From assembly GCA_900539595.1 (NCBI GenBank), contig UQCQ01000004.1:57362-121361 (forward strand): DNA of 64,000 nucleotides, read 5' to 3'. Positions within the stretch are counted from its first letter, which is position 1. Each line of letters opens with the position of its first letter. Below are positions 17,663 through 26,645 of the stretch, piece by piece. The DNA is from an uncultured Mollicutes bacterium (GTDB lineage Bacteria; Bacillota_I; Bacilli_A; RFN20; CAG-826). Made by a program: the position numbers and the translations under genes. A model generated the notes under the pieces. It was not told where the DNA came from, did not search any database, and worked only from the letters and a program-made list of their open reading frames with translations.

Positions 17663-18213
17663 TGTTCATCCTCGCTTCTGGATCCCCACGAAGAAAGCAG
17701 CTCCTGCATAAGCTGCTATCCGACTTTGAAATTATCGTCCCTTCCGTCGACGAATCCATTTTGAATTTGCCCGCGAAAGATTTACCGTTAGAAGAAAGCC
17801 GTATGAAAGCTTATGCGGTTTTTTCTTCGCATCCTTTGGATCAGGTTTTAGCCTGCGATACCGTGGTTGTTTTAAATAACAAGGTACTTGGTAAACCAAA
17901 ATCCGAACAAGAAGCCTTTGAAATGTTAAAGACGGAACAAGGCAAAAAGCAGGTGGTATTATCCGGGTACACCTATATCGATAAAGATTTTGAAATCAGC
18001 CGAACCGTAAAAACAGATGTTTATTTCCGTCCCTTAAGCGACGAGCAAATTTGGGAATATATCCGTATCCATAAGCCATTAGACAAAGCGGGTTCTTATG
18101 GCATTCAAGACGATTACCCGTTAATTGACCATATCGAAGGAAGTTTCGATAACGTCATGGGTCTTCCCACCGAAGATTTAGCGGTCCACCTTCGTCGAAT
18201 TCTCGCCAAATAA
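17662..18213 (+). CDS. maf: Maf-family nucleotide pyrophosphatase
   Basis: 183 residues from the ATG that overlaps the rnjA stop. Hydrolyses non-canonical or pyrimidine nucleoside triphosphates. LASGSPRRKQLL (4-15), CDTVV and KPLDKAGSYGIQD are the Maf signatures. Translational coupling with rnjA is likely because the two genes share one base. The 3' end overlaps the converging EIIB-like gene by 36 nt. Confidence 0.93.
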   Translation: MFILASGSPRRKQLLHKLLSDFEIIVPSVDESILNLPAKDLPLEESRMKAYAVFSSHPLDQVLACDTVVVLNNKVLGKPKSEQEAFEMLKTEQGKKQVVLSGYTYIDKDFEISRTVKTDVYFRPLSDEQIWEYIRIHKPLDKAGSYGIQDDYPLIDHIEGSFDNVMGLPTEDLAVHLRRILAK

Positions 18214-18594
18214 AGTCTTCTCTACTTCTTCGGCGTTTCCGCGGATAACTAAGGTTAAGCGATCGCTCATTTGAATGAAGCCGTCCACGCCGGCTTCTTT
18301 TAATTCATCCTTTTTCAAAAGGTCGTAATTCTTTAATTTGAGTTCGATGCGCGATCCTTTGCGGAGGTGGGACAAGACGTTTTCTTCTCCTCCTAGCGCA
18401 TCCATCGTTTGGGCTTTGGCAATAACAGCTTTCTTGCTTTTTTTCTTCTTTTTGGCAACGGGAATAAATAAGAGCAAAAGAACGCAGAGCAGGATGAATC
18501 CTGCGAGGGCAAAAGCCAAATAAACCGCGTTTTGGGAAAGCCATTCGTTGAAGGAGGCTTGCGTGTCGTCTAATAAAATCAATCCAAGAATCAT
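18178..18594 (-). CDS. Membrane-tethered EIIB-like domain lacking the phosphocysteine
   Basis: 138 residues from the MILG start. A hydrophobic helix, a second helix (about 30-50), a Lys-rich turn, then a C-terminal domain that follows the glucose-type PTS EIIB fold: ALGGEENVLSHLRKGSRIEL aligns with ALGGkeNi...CatRLR, but a lysine/glycine pair stands where the phosphorylated Cys belongs. AGVDGFIQM and LVIRGNAEEVE match the rest of the domain. Phosphotransfer looks impossible, so a sensory or scaffold role is inferred. The extended -10 TGcTATACT ends 10 nt before the ATG with no ribosome site. Confidence 0.65.
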   Translation of the reverse strand: MILGLILLDDTQASFNEWLSQNAVYLAFALAGFILLCVLLLLFIPVAKKKKKSKKAVIAKAQTMDALGGEENVLSHLRKGSRIELKLKNYDLLKKDELKEAGVDGFIQMSDRLTLVIRGNAEEVEKTLFGENSTKVDR

Positions 18595-18861
18595 AAGTGA
18601 GCAAAGTATAGCATGTTGAAGGAAATGCGTAGGGGTCAATGCGTTTTCCTCCCATTCCATTGTGGATTCTATTTGTTACGTCCATTAAAGTGTTTGGAGG
18701 GAAATAAGTCCCGCAATATAGGAGAAACGAACTTTATTTTAAAAATTCGTGACCGTTTAATTCGGTTTCCGGAAGCTTTTCCTTGCTTTAGGGAATCGAA
18801 GATTACCTTGAACCACTTTTTAAGGGACAAGTGTATAATGTCGCCTAGAGGTAATATAGCC

Positions 18862-19434
18862 ATGTCCAATACGATTGAAATTGAAGCCAAAGCCCTGGTT
18901 AAACAAGACGAATACCGTAAATTAGCCAACTTGTTTCGGGGATCCCCACGTTATGTTCAAACCAACTATTACATCGATACTGAGGACCGCCTCCTCGCCA
19001 AGGAAGGGGTTGCTCTCCGTATCCGGGAGAAGCAAGGCCAATACGAATTAACCTTGAAAACTCCGTTATCGGAAGGATTGCTTGAAAAGAACGTATCGAT
19101 TTCCTTCCAGCAATTCGCGGATCTTCGCGACCTAGGCGAATTCCCCAAGACCGATATTGAACGTTTCTTAATTCAACTAGGATTTGATACAAAGAAACTG
19201 TCTATTCTTACCTATTTATCCACCGAACGCATCGACGTGGAATACGAAGGGGGGTTGCTTTCTATTGACCGCAACACCTATTCTGGCAAAACGGATTATG
19301 AAGTGGAATTCGAATACAATTCCCTTGCTGGTGCCCAAAAAATCATGAAGGAATTCTTGGAGAATAACGGTGTAGAATGCCACTTCTCCACGGCCAGCAA
19401 AGTCCAAAGAGCCATGAAGGCGATTGGAAAATAA
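18862..19434 (+). CDS. CYTH-domain protein (triphosphate tunnel hydrolase family)
   Basis: 190 residues from MSNTIEIEAKAL; a longer frame upstream to 18613 is non-coding. The N-terminal ExExK signature (EIEAK) opens a CYTH domain with conserved charged strands (TNYYIDTED, ALRIREK, TLKTP). Members hydrolyse inorganic triphosphate or other triphosphates; the closest Gram-positive relatives are YjbK-like. TATAAT at 18833-18838 gives a short leader with an AGAGGT ribosome site. Confidence 0.88.
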   Translation: MSNTIEIEAKALVKQDEYRKLANLFRGSPRYVQTNYYIDTEDRLLAKEGVALRIREKQGQYELTLKTPLSEGLLEKNVSISFQQFADLRDLGEFPKTDIERFLIQLGFDTKKLSILTYLSTERIDVEYEGGLLSIDRNTYSGKTDYEVEFEYNSLAGAQKIMKEFLENNGVECHFSTASKVQRAMKAIGK

Positions 19435-19456
19435 AAGGGATTCAATCATTTCTTTC

Positions 19457-19480
19457 GCCTAGGGTAATCCTAGGCTTTTT
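19457..19480 (+). terminator. Terminator of the CYTH gene
   Basis: Perfect 7-bp stem GCCTAGG/CCTAGGC with a 5-nt loop, then TTTTT. Confidence 0.92.
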
Positions 19481-19485
19481 ATATG

Positions 19486-19511
19486 AAAAAATCGCCCGGA
19501 TTTCTCCGAGC
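19486..19511 (-). terminator. Terminator of the spx-like gene
   Basis: On the minus strand GCTCGGA/TCCGGGC pairs around a GAAA loop and is followed by GATTTTTTC. Confidence 0.8.
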
Positions 19512-19519
19512 ATTGATCG

Positions 19520-19978
19520 TTATAGCGATGCTTTCTTGCAGCCTTCCGGCAAATCCAAGTGGCTGGGCACGTCCTTATCGCAGTCTTTGCGGTCGCAGGA
19601 AGCGCAATAGGATTCGGCAAGACGACGGGCACGGGGAATAAAGGTGCGAATCTCTTCTTCGTTGTAGCCCACTTGCACACGACGGTCATCGACGATGATC
19701 GGGCGTTTTAGAACGGAAGGATTTTTGCGGATGAATTCGATGAGCTCGCTGATTTTCATATCATCGAAATCGATGTGCTGTTCCTGAACGATCTTAGAAC
19801 GTTGGGAAATGATATCGTCCGTCCCGTTTTCCGACTTCGAAATGACTTCGCGGATATCATCCGCGGTGAGGTCGGGTCCGAATATGTTTTTGGATTCATA
19901 GGGAATCTTTTGCTCATCGAACCATTTTTTGACCTTTCGGCAGCTGGAACAGGAGGGGGAAGTGTAAATCTTAATCAT
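19520..19978 (-). CDS. spx: Spx-type regulator with an extra cysteine-rich tail
   Basis: 152 residues. The ArsC/Spx thioredoxin-like fold begins with the redox pair C10-S-S-C13 and includes RKNPSVLKRPIIVD (85-98), the block that separates Spx from arsenate reductases. Spx binds the RNA polymerase alpha C-terminal domain under disulfide stress. The usual protein ends near residue 131; here a tail from about 122 on carries C125, C128, C133 and C147 in a zinc-ribbon-like spacing, which is unusual. A TATATT box ends 10 nt before the ATG with no ribosome site. Confidence 0.87.
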   Translation of the reverse strand: MIKIYTSPSCSSCRKVKKWFDEQKIPYESKNIFGPDLTADDIREVISKSENGTDDIISQRSKIVQEQHIDFDDMKISELIEFIRKNPSVLKRPIIVDDRRVQVGYNEEEIRTFIPRARRLAESYCASCDRKDCDKDVPSHLDLPEGCKKASL

Positions 19979-20062
19979 TGCTTTATAAAATATACGCTAG
20001 AAATTCATCATGGCAAGAGGGTCTTCCTACCCTTTTTTATAGGAGCCCCTATAATAGGCCGC

Positions 20063-20848
20063 ATGGAGAAAAAGGTCATCGCCATCGATTTAGATGGAAC
20101 GTTACTCAAAAACGACGAAACGTTGACTCCCTTTTCCGCTTCGATCCTTTCTGCTTTAGAAAAGCAGGGGCACGTTGTTTTGTTAACCAGCGGCCGTCCT
20201 CCTAGAGCCATTTTGCCTCTTTGGGAACAGGCGGGACTCCATTCTCCGATCATTTCCTATAACGGGGCATTGGTCTTTCATCCAGGGGATCCTTCTTTTT
20301 CCCGCTTCGAAGCGAAATTCCCCTTATCCAAAATCCAATCCTTGATTCAAGAATGTAGACCCCATTGCTTCTGCATGATGGGTGAAACCTCTTCCTGCAT
20401 TTATGAAGAGGGAAATACCAAAGATCTCCATAAATATTTTTGGAGGGATGGGATGGGAATCCATCCGTTAAGCGAATTAAAAGAAGACCCCTTTACCTTA
20501 ATTTTCGGGGAGTGTCCTGAAGAAGACGAATATGTGGAAAACGTGGCAAACAAATATTCGTTATCTTGGCGGCATTGGCGGAATATGCCTTACAGCGAAC
20601 TTTATTTTCCCGAAGCCTCCAAAGGAGAGGGGTTAAAGAAAATATTAGGGATTTTAGGGGTATCCAAAGGGGACGTGTATGCGTTTGGGGATTCCGATAA
20701 TGATTTATCGTTGCTATTAGAAGCCGGACACCCCTGCTGCATGAAGGACGCAAAAAGCCATCTTTTAAAAGAAAGATTCCCATTAACGAAAAAAGGCCAC
20801 GACGAGGACGGCGTAGCCTTGGAACTTCAGCAAATCTTTTCTTTATAA
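20063..20848 (+). CDS. Cof-type HAD-family phosphatase
   Basis: 261 residues from MEKKVIAIDLDGTLL; longer frames upstream overlap the spx promoter. HAD motif I DLDGT (9-13), motif II TSGRP, motif III lysine in SKGEGLKKI and motif IV FGDSDND are all present, with a C2-type cap. Substrate unknown, as usual for this large family of sugar-phosphate/FMN phosphatases. A perfect TATAAT (20050-20055) ends 7 nt before the ATG, so the message is leaderless. The 3' end overlaps the converging phosphohexomutase by 6 nt. Confidence 0.9.
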   Translation: MEKKVIAIDLDGTLLKNDETLTPFSASILSALEKQGHVVLLTSGRPPRAILPLWEQAGLHSPIISYNGALVFHPGDPSFSRFEAKFPLSKIQSLIQECRPHCFCMMGETSSCIYEEGNTKDLHKYFWRDGMGIHPLSELKEDPFTLIFGECPEEDEYVENVANKYSLSWRHWRNMPYSELYFPEASKGEGLKKILGILGVSKGDVYAFGDSDNDLSLLLEAGHPCCMKDAKSHLLKERFPLTKKGHDEDGVALELQQIFSL

Positions 20849-22552
20849 CCCAGCGTCTTGACGGACGAAGGCGTTGATCGCTTCGATTTTGTCTTTTAAC
20901 CCATCCAAAGAGGGGCCAACAGCCTCGATATAGAATTTCATCTTGGGTTCGGTGCCAGAAGGACGGATGCAGAGGGTGGATCCATCTTCGAGGAAATATT
21001 TAAGGACATCGCTAGAAGGGAAACCAACGAGTTGTTCTTCTTTTCCGTCTTTTTCGATCGTTTTGCCATGGAGGTAATCGCCGATTTTAACCACGGGGAT
21101 CGAAGCGATTTCCCAGTACAGGTTTTGATGGAGACGGTCCATCAAGGCCTTCATCTTATCTGCGCCTTCCATGCCTTCAAAATAGACGTCCTTAGTTTCG
21201 GTTACATGATAGCCATATTTCTTTTGAAGGTTATCGAAGGCAACATCCAAGGGGATGCCTTGATTATGGTAATAAAGGGCCATTTCGGTATAAAGAAGGA
21301 TGGCCTGGATGCCGTCTTTATCCCGGACAAAGGGTTGAACGAGGCAGCCATAGGATTCTTCGTAACCAAAGAGGAATTTCTTGCCGTTAGGCTTTTCTTC
21401 TTCTTGATGAATCGCATGGCCGATGAATTTGAATCCGGTGAGGAAGGACTCCGAACTCACTCCATAGGATTTGGCGATGACGCGTCCTAAGGAAGTCGTG
21501 ACAATCGTATCGTAGAGGACTCCATTTGCAGGGAGACGCCCTTGTTTTTGATAAGAAGAAAGTAAGTAATCCAAAAGGAGAGGGGCGCTTTGGTTGCCGG
21601 TGAAACGTTCATAGGTTCCTTTAGAGGAAAGGAAGGCAAGGCCGCATCGGTCACCATCGGGATCGGTCATTACGGCGAGGTCGGCATGGTTTTTATGGCA
21701 ATATTCCAGGGTAAGGTCCCAGGCTTTGGCAACCTCGGGGTTCGGGGAAGCCGTGGCCCCAAACGCGGGATCATGGACGCATTGTTCCTTCACGGGAATG
21801 ATGGTATAACCCGAATCCTGGAATACGCGCATCGCATTTTCATAGCTCGCGCCATGTTGGGGGGTATAGACCACTTTGAAATTCGATTTGTCCAAATCTG
21901 GATTCACGCGGCAGGACTCCACGAGTTTGCAGTAAGCATCATCCACTTCTTCTCCTAGGACAATAGTTTCACCTTGTTGAACCGCAACCGGGACTTCGAA
22001 TTCGAGTTCGTTCGGGAGTTTGTCGGCGAATCGAAGCATCTCGTTCGCCTGATTGGGAACGAGTTGGCAACCCGTTTCATCATAAATCTTGTATCCGTTA
22101 TATTGCTTGGGGTTATGGGAAGCGGTGATCATGACGCCGCCTTTGGCCTTGCAATATCTCACGGCAAAAGAAAGTTCAGGAACGGGGCGAAGAGAAGGGA
22201 AGATAAAGGCTTTGATGCCCATTTGGTTAAAAATCTTCGCGGCAAGCAAAGCGAATTCGCGGGACTTAAAACGGTTATCGTGGGATAAAACGATTCCACG
22301 GGTTTTCGTATCTTCTCCTAGGGATAATAGATATTGTCCAAAGGCAACCGATACCCTGCCAACCGTATGCTCATTCATGCGGTTCGTGCCAGGGCCCAAT
22401 ACCCCGCGCATCCCGGCCGTGCCGAGTTCGACGTCTTTGAAGAAAGCGTCGTCGAGTTCTTCTTGGCTCATAGAACGGATGCGGGCTTTATCCTCTTCGC
22501 TGACGCGGGGGGAGGATAACCAACGATTCGAATTTTCTTTGACTTTATCCAT
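20843..22552 (-). CDS. pgcA: Phosphoglucomutase / phosphomannomutase (long form)
   Basis: 569 residues, the length of Gram-positive alpha-phosphoglucomutase PgcA. The active-site serine loop GVMITASHNPKQYNGYK, metal loop TDPDGDRCG and C-terminal phosphate-binding RPSGTEPKMKFY are present. Converts glucose 6-phosphate and glucose 1-phosphate for envelope sugar precursors. It follows the RluA-family gene after 14 nt with an AAGGA ribosome site. A second, shorter phosphohexomutase is encoded at 62108-63514. Confidence 0.93.
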   Translation of the reverse strand: MDKVKENSNRWLSSPRVSEEDKARIRSMSQEELDDAFFKDVELGTAGMRGVLGPGTNRMNEHTVGRVSVAFGQYLLSLGEDTKTRGIVLSHDNRFKSREFALLAAKIFNQMGIKAFIFPSLRPVPELSFAVRYCKAKGGVMITASHNPKQYNGYKIYDETGCQLVPNQANEMLRFADKLPNELEFEVPVAVQQGETIVLGEEVDDAYCKLVESCRVNPDLDKSNFKVVYTPQHGASYENAMRVFQDSGYTIIPVKEQCVHDPAFGATASPNPEVAKAWDLTLEYCHKNHADLAVMTDPDGDRCGLAFLSSKGTYERFTGNQSAPLLLDYLLSSYQKQGRLPANGVLYDTIVTTSLGRVIAKSYGVSSESFLTGFKFIGHAIHQEEEKPNGKKFLFGYEESYGCLVQPFVRDKDGIQAILLYTEMALYYHNQGIPLDVAFDNLQKKYGYHVTETKDVYFEGMEGADKMKALMDRLHQNLYWEIASIPVVKIGDYLHGKTIEKDGKEEQLVGFPSSDVLKYFLEDGSTLCIRPSGTEPKMKFYIEAVGPSLDGLKDKIEAINAFVRQDAGL

Positions 22553-22566
22553 ATCAAATTCCTTTC

Positions 22567-23541
22567 TTAGAATGGGTTATGCGTCAAAATCTCAATAGCG
22601 TCTTCAAAAAACGAGGGGATGGGGGAAGTGATTTGGCGATGGGCCAAGCCTTTTAACGCCCCCGAAATATCGCCGAAGCAAAGCTTTTCGGCGTGGAGCA
22701 ATTGCGAGGTGATTCCGCATAATCTTTTGGCTTTGCGGCAATCTTGGAAGTCTCCATATTTTTCGTCTCCAACGATGGGGTGTCCAATCGAAGCGAGGTG
22801 GACGCGGAGCTGATGGGTGCGGCCCGTCAACAAATGAAGTTCTAATAAGGTATAGGAACCAAACCGTTGCAAGACATGATATTCCGTCTTCGCGGTTTTC
22901 CCTCCCTTAGCAACGGGACAAACCGATACGCGACCCGTTTGGATATCCTTCTTAAGGGGCTTATCGATGAAACCATCTTTTTCGACGTCTCCCACGACAA
23001 GGGCCACATAATACTTATCAATTTGGGTACGTTCTTTGAATAAATCCGTTAAATCCTTCAGGGCGCGATCCGTTTTGCCATAGCAAATGAGCCCACTGGT
23101 GTTGCGGTCTAAGCGATGGGCTGGGGAGGGGACGAACGTATTGTCGTTAGGATCATAATCTCCTTTCAAATAGAGATAATCCAATACAGCATTCCCTAGT
23201 GTTTCTCTAACGCCTGTCTTGTCACCATAGACCAATAACCCCTTGGGCTTATCGATAATCAGCACTTCATCGTCTTCGTAGGCGATGGGATATTCCAAAG
23301 GCTTCTTTTCCGCGGGACGGGGCTTTTTGAAATCTTCCAGTTGCTGGTCCGTCACATAGATGCGGATCACATCCCCTTCTTGGAGGATGTAGTCTTTTTT
23401 AATCCAATGGCCATTGGCCTTGATGTCTTTTTTGCGGAAGGCTTTATAGATGAATCCGAGCGGGGCTTCTGGCAAGTACTTCTTCACGAATTTCTCTGCC
23501 TTTTGGCCTGCGTTAAGACGAGATACGACGGTTTCTTTCAT
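22567..23541 (-). CDS. RluA-family rRNA/tRNA pseudouridine synthase
   Basis: 324 residues. An N-terminal S4-like RNA-binding region (about 5-65) is followed by the catalytic domain, with HRLDRNTSGLICYGKT carrying the nucleophilic Asp, then LHLLTGRTHQLRVHLASIGHPIVGD. RluC, RluD and YlyB-type targets cannot be told apart from sequence alone. The extended -10 TGcTAGACT ends 10 nt before the ATG without a ribosome site. First gene of an operon with pgcA. Confidence 0.9.
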   Translation of the reverse strand: MKETVVSRLNAGQKAEKFVKKYLPEAPLGFIYKAFRKKDIKANGHWIKKDYILQEGDVIRIYVTDQQLEDFKKPRPAEKKPLEYPIAYEDDEVLIIDKPKGLLVYGDKTGVRETLGNAVLDYLYLKGDYDPNDNTFVPSPAHRLDRNTSGLICYGKTDRALKDLTDLFKERTQIDKYYVALVVGDVEKDGFIDKPLKKDIQTGRVSVCPVAKGGKTAKTEYHVLQRFGSYTLLELHLLTGRTHQLRVHLASIGHPIVGDEKYGDFQDCRKAKRLCGITSQLLHAEKLCFGDISGALKGLAHRQITSPIPSFFEDAIEILTHNPF

Positions 23542-23569
23542 AATCCGAATTAGTCTAGCAAAAATTACG

Positions 23570-23598
23570 TTGCGAAGCGATGACGAAACACCTATAAT
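23570..23598 (+). promoter_or_regulatory. Promoter for tRNA-Ser(GGA)
   Basis: TTGCGA (23570-23575), 17-nt spacer, TATAAT (23593-23598); the tRNA starts 27 nt downstream. Confidence 0.75.
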
Positions 23599-23624
23599 CT
23601 CACTTGCCTGAAAAGGCGAAACGC

Positions 23625-23715
23625 GGAGGAATACCCAAGTGGCCGAAGGGGCGGGCTTGGAAAGCTCGTAGTCTCTTAACCGGGAGCTAGGGTTCGAATC
23701 CCTATTCCTCCGCCA
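23625..23715 (+). tRNA. tRNA-Ser(GGA)
   Basis: Acceptor GGAGGAA pairs with TTCCTCC, then G and encoded CCA. Anticodon loop TTGGAAA gives GGA. It has a class II long variable arm and is 91 nt long. Its last 8 nt plus the downstream terminator are partly duplicated at 27512-27550. Confidence 0.95.
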
Positions 23716-23725
23716 TCGAAAATAG

Positions 23726-23747
23726 CACGGAGAAATCCGTGTTTTTT
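23726..23747 (+). terminator. Terminator of tRNA-Ser(GGA)
   Basis: CACGGA/TCCGTG 6-bp stem, GAAA loop, six T. Confidence 0.92.
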
Positions 23748-23786
23748 ATTTTTTCACTCACATAAACGACTTTATATGGAGTTTTC

Positions 23787-23816
23787 TTGATAAAAATAGG
23801 TAAGTTTAATTATAAT
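23787..23816 (+). promoter_or_regulatory. Promoter of the 23867 ATPase
   Basis: TTGATA, 18-nt spacer, TATAAT (23811-23816). The leader carries a GGAGG ribosome site 5 nt before the ATG. Confidence 0.65.
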
Positions 23817-23866
23817 GCTATTGAAAAATTCTTACGTATGCGGAACAAATATTCAGTGGAGGCTTT

Positions 23867-25108
23867 ATGCAAATCATAGAAAGAGATTCCTATTTACAGA
23901 AACTGATTAATAAAAGAGGCAATGGTCTTGTCAAAATTGTTACGGGTATAAGAAGATGTGGAAAATCTTTCTTACTTGATCCTTTGTTTAAAGATTATTT
24001 GATAGGGGAAAAGGTACAAGAAGACCATATCATTAAATTGGACCTGGATGAAAGAAGAAACGAAAAGTACCGGAATCCTGACGTATTAGATGAATATGTC
24101 AGAAATCTAATCCAGGATGATCGAATGTATTATCTTTTGTTGGATGAAGTTCAGAAAGTTGATGACTTCGAGTCCGTTTTGAATGGGTTCCTGCATATTC
24201 GGAATCTGGATGTTTATGTGACAGGAAGCAATTCTAAATTCCTGTCTTCTGATATTGTTACGGAGTTTAGAGGAAGAGGTGATGAGATCAGAGTGTTTCC
24301 TTTGTCTTTTTCGGAATTCACTTCCGCCTTTAACGGGACGACAGACGAAGCGTGGCAACAATACGTCACTTACGGAGGTATGCCTAGAATTGTTTTTTGT
24401 GCGGATGAAGCCGAAAAAAGCCATTATCTAAAACAGCTGTTTGAAAAAACATACCTCTCCGACATCATCGAAAGAAACAAGGTTCAAAGAACGGACATCC
24501 TGGATTCCCTTGTCAATATTCTATCTTCTTCCATCGGTTCTCTTACTAATCCCAACAAACTATTGAACACATATGTCAGCAGCGGAGTGAAAGATATATC
24601 CATAAATACAATAAATAAATATCTGGGTTATCTGCTCGATTCTTTCTTGATTGAAAAATCGGAACGCTATGACATCAAAGGGAAAAAGTACATTCATACT
24701 CCCTTTAAGTTTTATTTTTCTGATATCGGGTTAAGAAATTCAAGATTGAATTTCAGACAGCAGGAAGAAAATCATATCATGGAAAACATCCTATTCAACG
24801 AACTCTTATTCCGCGGATACAATGTGGATGTAGGTGTTTTGCCAATCCGGGAAGGAAACGACAAGAAACAGGTGGAAATCGATTTTGTGTGCAACCAGTT
24901 CAATAAGCGGTATTACATACAGTCATCATTGTCGCTAGACACAAGAGAGAAGACAACTCAGGAAGAAAGACCACTGCTGAATGTACCGGATAATTTCAAG
25001 AAAATAATCGTGGTCAAGGATAGTATTAAGCCGTGGATAACGGAAGAAGGAATTTCTGTTATCGGAATAAAGGAATTCCTCTTGAATAAGAACAGCCTGG
25101 ATATCTGA
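23867..25108 (+). CDS. AAA-family ATPase with C-terminal DUF4143 (copy 1)
   Basis: 413 residues. The P-loop region VTGIRRCGKSFLL is near residue 30 and Walker B YYLLLDEVQKV near 100, followed by sensor-like YVTGSNSKFLSSDI. The C-terminal DUF4143 half includes FYFSDIGLRNSRLNFRQ and a PD-(D/E)XK-like VEIDFVCN. Function of the family is unknown; it is scattered in accessory DNA of bacteria and archaea. It lies 150 nt downstream of tRNA-Ser(GGA). The closest relative in the window is the gene at 52272 (shared ending FLLNKNSLD), a clear paralogue pair. Confidence 0.88.
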   Translation: MQIIERDSYLQKLINKRGNGLVKIVTGIRRCGKSFLLDPLFKDYLIGEKVQEDHIIKLDLDERRNEKYRNPDVLDEYVRNLIQDDRMYYLLLDEVQKVDDFESVLNGFLHIRNLDVYVTGSNSKFLSSDIVTEFRGRGDEIRVFPLSFSEFTSAFNGTTDEAWQQYVTYGGMPRIVFCADEAEKSHYLKQLFEKTYLSDIIERNKVQRTDILDSLVNILSSSIGSLTNPNKLLNTYVSSGVKDISINTINKYLGYLLDSFLIEKSERYDIKGKKYIHTPFKFYFSDIGLRNSRLNFRQQEENHIMENILFNELLFRGYNVDVGVLPIREGNDKKQVEIDFVCNQFNKRYYIQSSLSLDTREKTTQEERPLLNVPDNFKKIIVVKDSIKPWITEEGISVIGIKEFLLNKNSLDI

Positions 25109-25233
25109 GAGTGGGTTTAAAAAAGAATTAAAAGGGAAAACACCTCATTACGACATTACGGACTTTTCATAGTTATGATGTTTTTAAGACAGTTCGGAAA
25201 AATACACTACTGGCCCGCCAGGATTGTTGAAAA

Positions 25234-25266
25234 AACGGATAGTCATGATTGATTATCCGTTTTTTT
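25234..25266. terminator. Bidirectional terminator between ATPase copy 1 and the CPCC gene
   Basis: AACGGATA/TATCCGTT 8-bp stem with a 12-nt loop; T-rich on both outgoing strands. Confidence 0.85.
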
Positions 25267-25272
25267 GTCTCA

Positions 25273-25767
25273 TTATTTTTCTTTTGACCACTTATATTTC
25301 GGATTTAGTTTTCTTTTTTCTAAGAATGTTTTTTTAAATTCCAAAAATTCATTAGAAGGGCCACCGTCTTTATCATATGGATCTACTTCCACGCCATCAT
25401 CTTCCCAACCACAAATCGGGCAAATGTCATGGCATAATGCATCTTCAAATTCATATTCACCGCAGACTGGACATTTATGAGGTTCGGATTCTCCAATAAA
25501 ATCTTCATAGTATTCCCAGTCAGGATTTTCTTTGATTTTTTCCTGATACCACTTTTTATATTGATTCAATGACATCTCGTTAGATTCATGTTCTAAATCA
25601 GGATTAGCCACTTGCTCCAAATCATAGAACCAACCACATCTAGAACACTGTGTTGTGTTTGGAGTCATTCTTAATTGTTCTATATCTACATCAGTAAGTT
25701 CGCTAAAATAAAACCTTCCGCAGACTGGACATAGCATAGGCTTAATTTGTTTGAAAAGGATAAACAT
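25273..25767 (-). CDS. Cysteine-rich CPCC-domain protein
   Basis: 164 residues with three Cys knuckle pairs: CPVCG near residue 13, CSRCGWFYD near 42 and the C-terminal block CPVCGEYEFED...CPICGWEDDGVEVDP. The last matches the CPCC family (rubredoxin-knuckle-like zinc binding, role unknown). The start ATG overlaps the transposase stop (TAATG), so the original 5' region may have been replaced by the IS insertion; MLCPVC a few codons later is an alternative start. Confidence 0.8.
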   Translation of the reverse strand: MFILFKQIKPMLCPVCGRFYFSELTDVDIEQLRMTPNTTQCSRCGWFYDLEQVANPDLEHESNEMSLNQYKKWYQEKIKENPDWEYYEDFIGESEPHKCPVCGEYEFEDALCHDICPICGWEDDGVEVDPYDKDGGPSNEFLEFKKTFLEKRKLNPKYKWSKEK

Positions 25768-26645
25768 TAGCGTTGCTGCATCCCGTGAATGTCTCTTCTT
25801 CTAAATGAAATCCCGGATGAAAATATGGAAATGTCTATATGGCGTAGGTAATCTGAATACGCTTTATCGTCATATATCTCCGCCTTGTATACGAGTTCAT
25901 CCAAATATTTTTGGATATTCTCGGGATGAATTCTCAGATGCACTTTGAACAGTCTTTGAACTAAATTGCATACTCTGTCGACGGGATTCAGCATAGCATG
26001 GGAATCTTTTCCTTTGGAGTTCACGACCATTTCGGTCGAGTCACTAAATGCTCTGCCGAAATGTCCTTCATCATGGGCGACAATAGAATTCGGTGAGACA
26101 TGGGAGGCGAATGCCACTTCGGAGTCTCCGCCGCTGGCATTTCCTTTTCCTCCAAGAACAGCAAGAATCTTTCCGCTATTATCGATGGCAACGGCAACTT
26201 GCCTGAGATTATCGGACAGTCCCCTCTTTTTTTCTTTACTTCTTTCCTTCGCCGGAACGCTGATATAGGTGTGATCTACATAGACTTTTCCCGATAATAC
26301 CGAGTTTTTCTGCGATTTCACCAAAGCCTGAAGCTTTCTCTTCCATAGACATACCGTTTGCACGGATACACCTATCTGATGTGCGACCTGATGGAAGAGA
26401 ACGCCATCTGAAAGCATAGAAACCATGCGCCGTATCTGCACGGGCCTTAGCTTGGATGAATTCAGAATCGTTCCCGTTCTTGACGAAAAGGATTTGTGGC
26501 AGTCCTTGCAGTACCATCTCTGGTGATTATGTTCCTTCCCGTTCTTCTTTATATTGTGCGAGTGGCAATACGGACATTCCTCAACGGCTCTCATAGTCAT
26601 ATTACGGCAATCGAAAAAGCTCATAACGAAATCCTTTCCGAACAT
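25767..26645 (-). mobile_element. IS1595-like insertion sequence, transposase gene
   Basis: 292-residue transposase, apparently intact. N-terminal zinc ribbon CPYCHSHNIKKNG...WYCKDCHKSF (about 19-45), a helix-turn-helix region (VAHQIGVSVQTVCLWKRKL), then an ISXO2/IS1595-type DDE domain opening with VYVDHTYIS. Terminal inverted repeats could not be fixed. TGCTGCAT-type motifs occur in inverted orientation at both sides (near 25775 and 26669/26710), which makes them the best candidate ends. The element sits directly against the CPCC gene. Confidence 0.8.

Noticed and set aside
18613..18861. Long N-terminal extension of the CYTH protein
   Set aside because: The stretch contains the promoter (TATAAT 18833-18838) and ribosome site of the real start at 18862.
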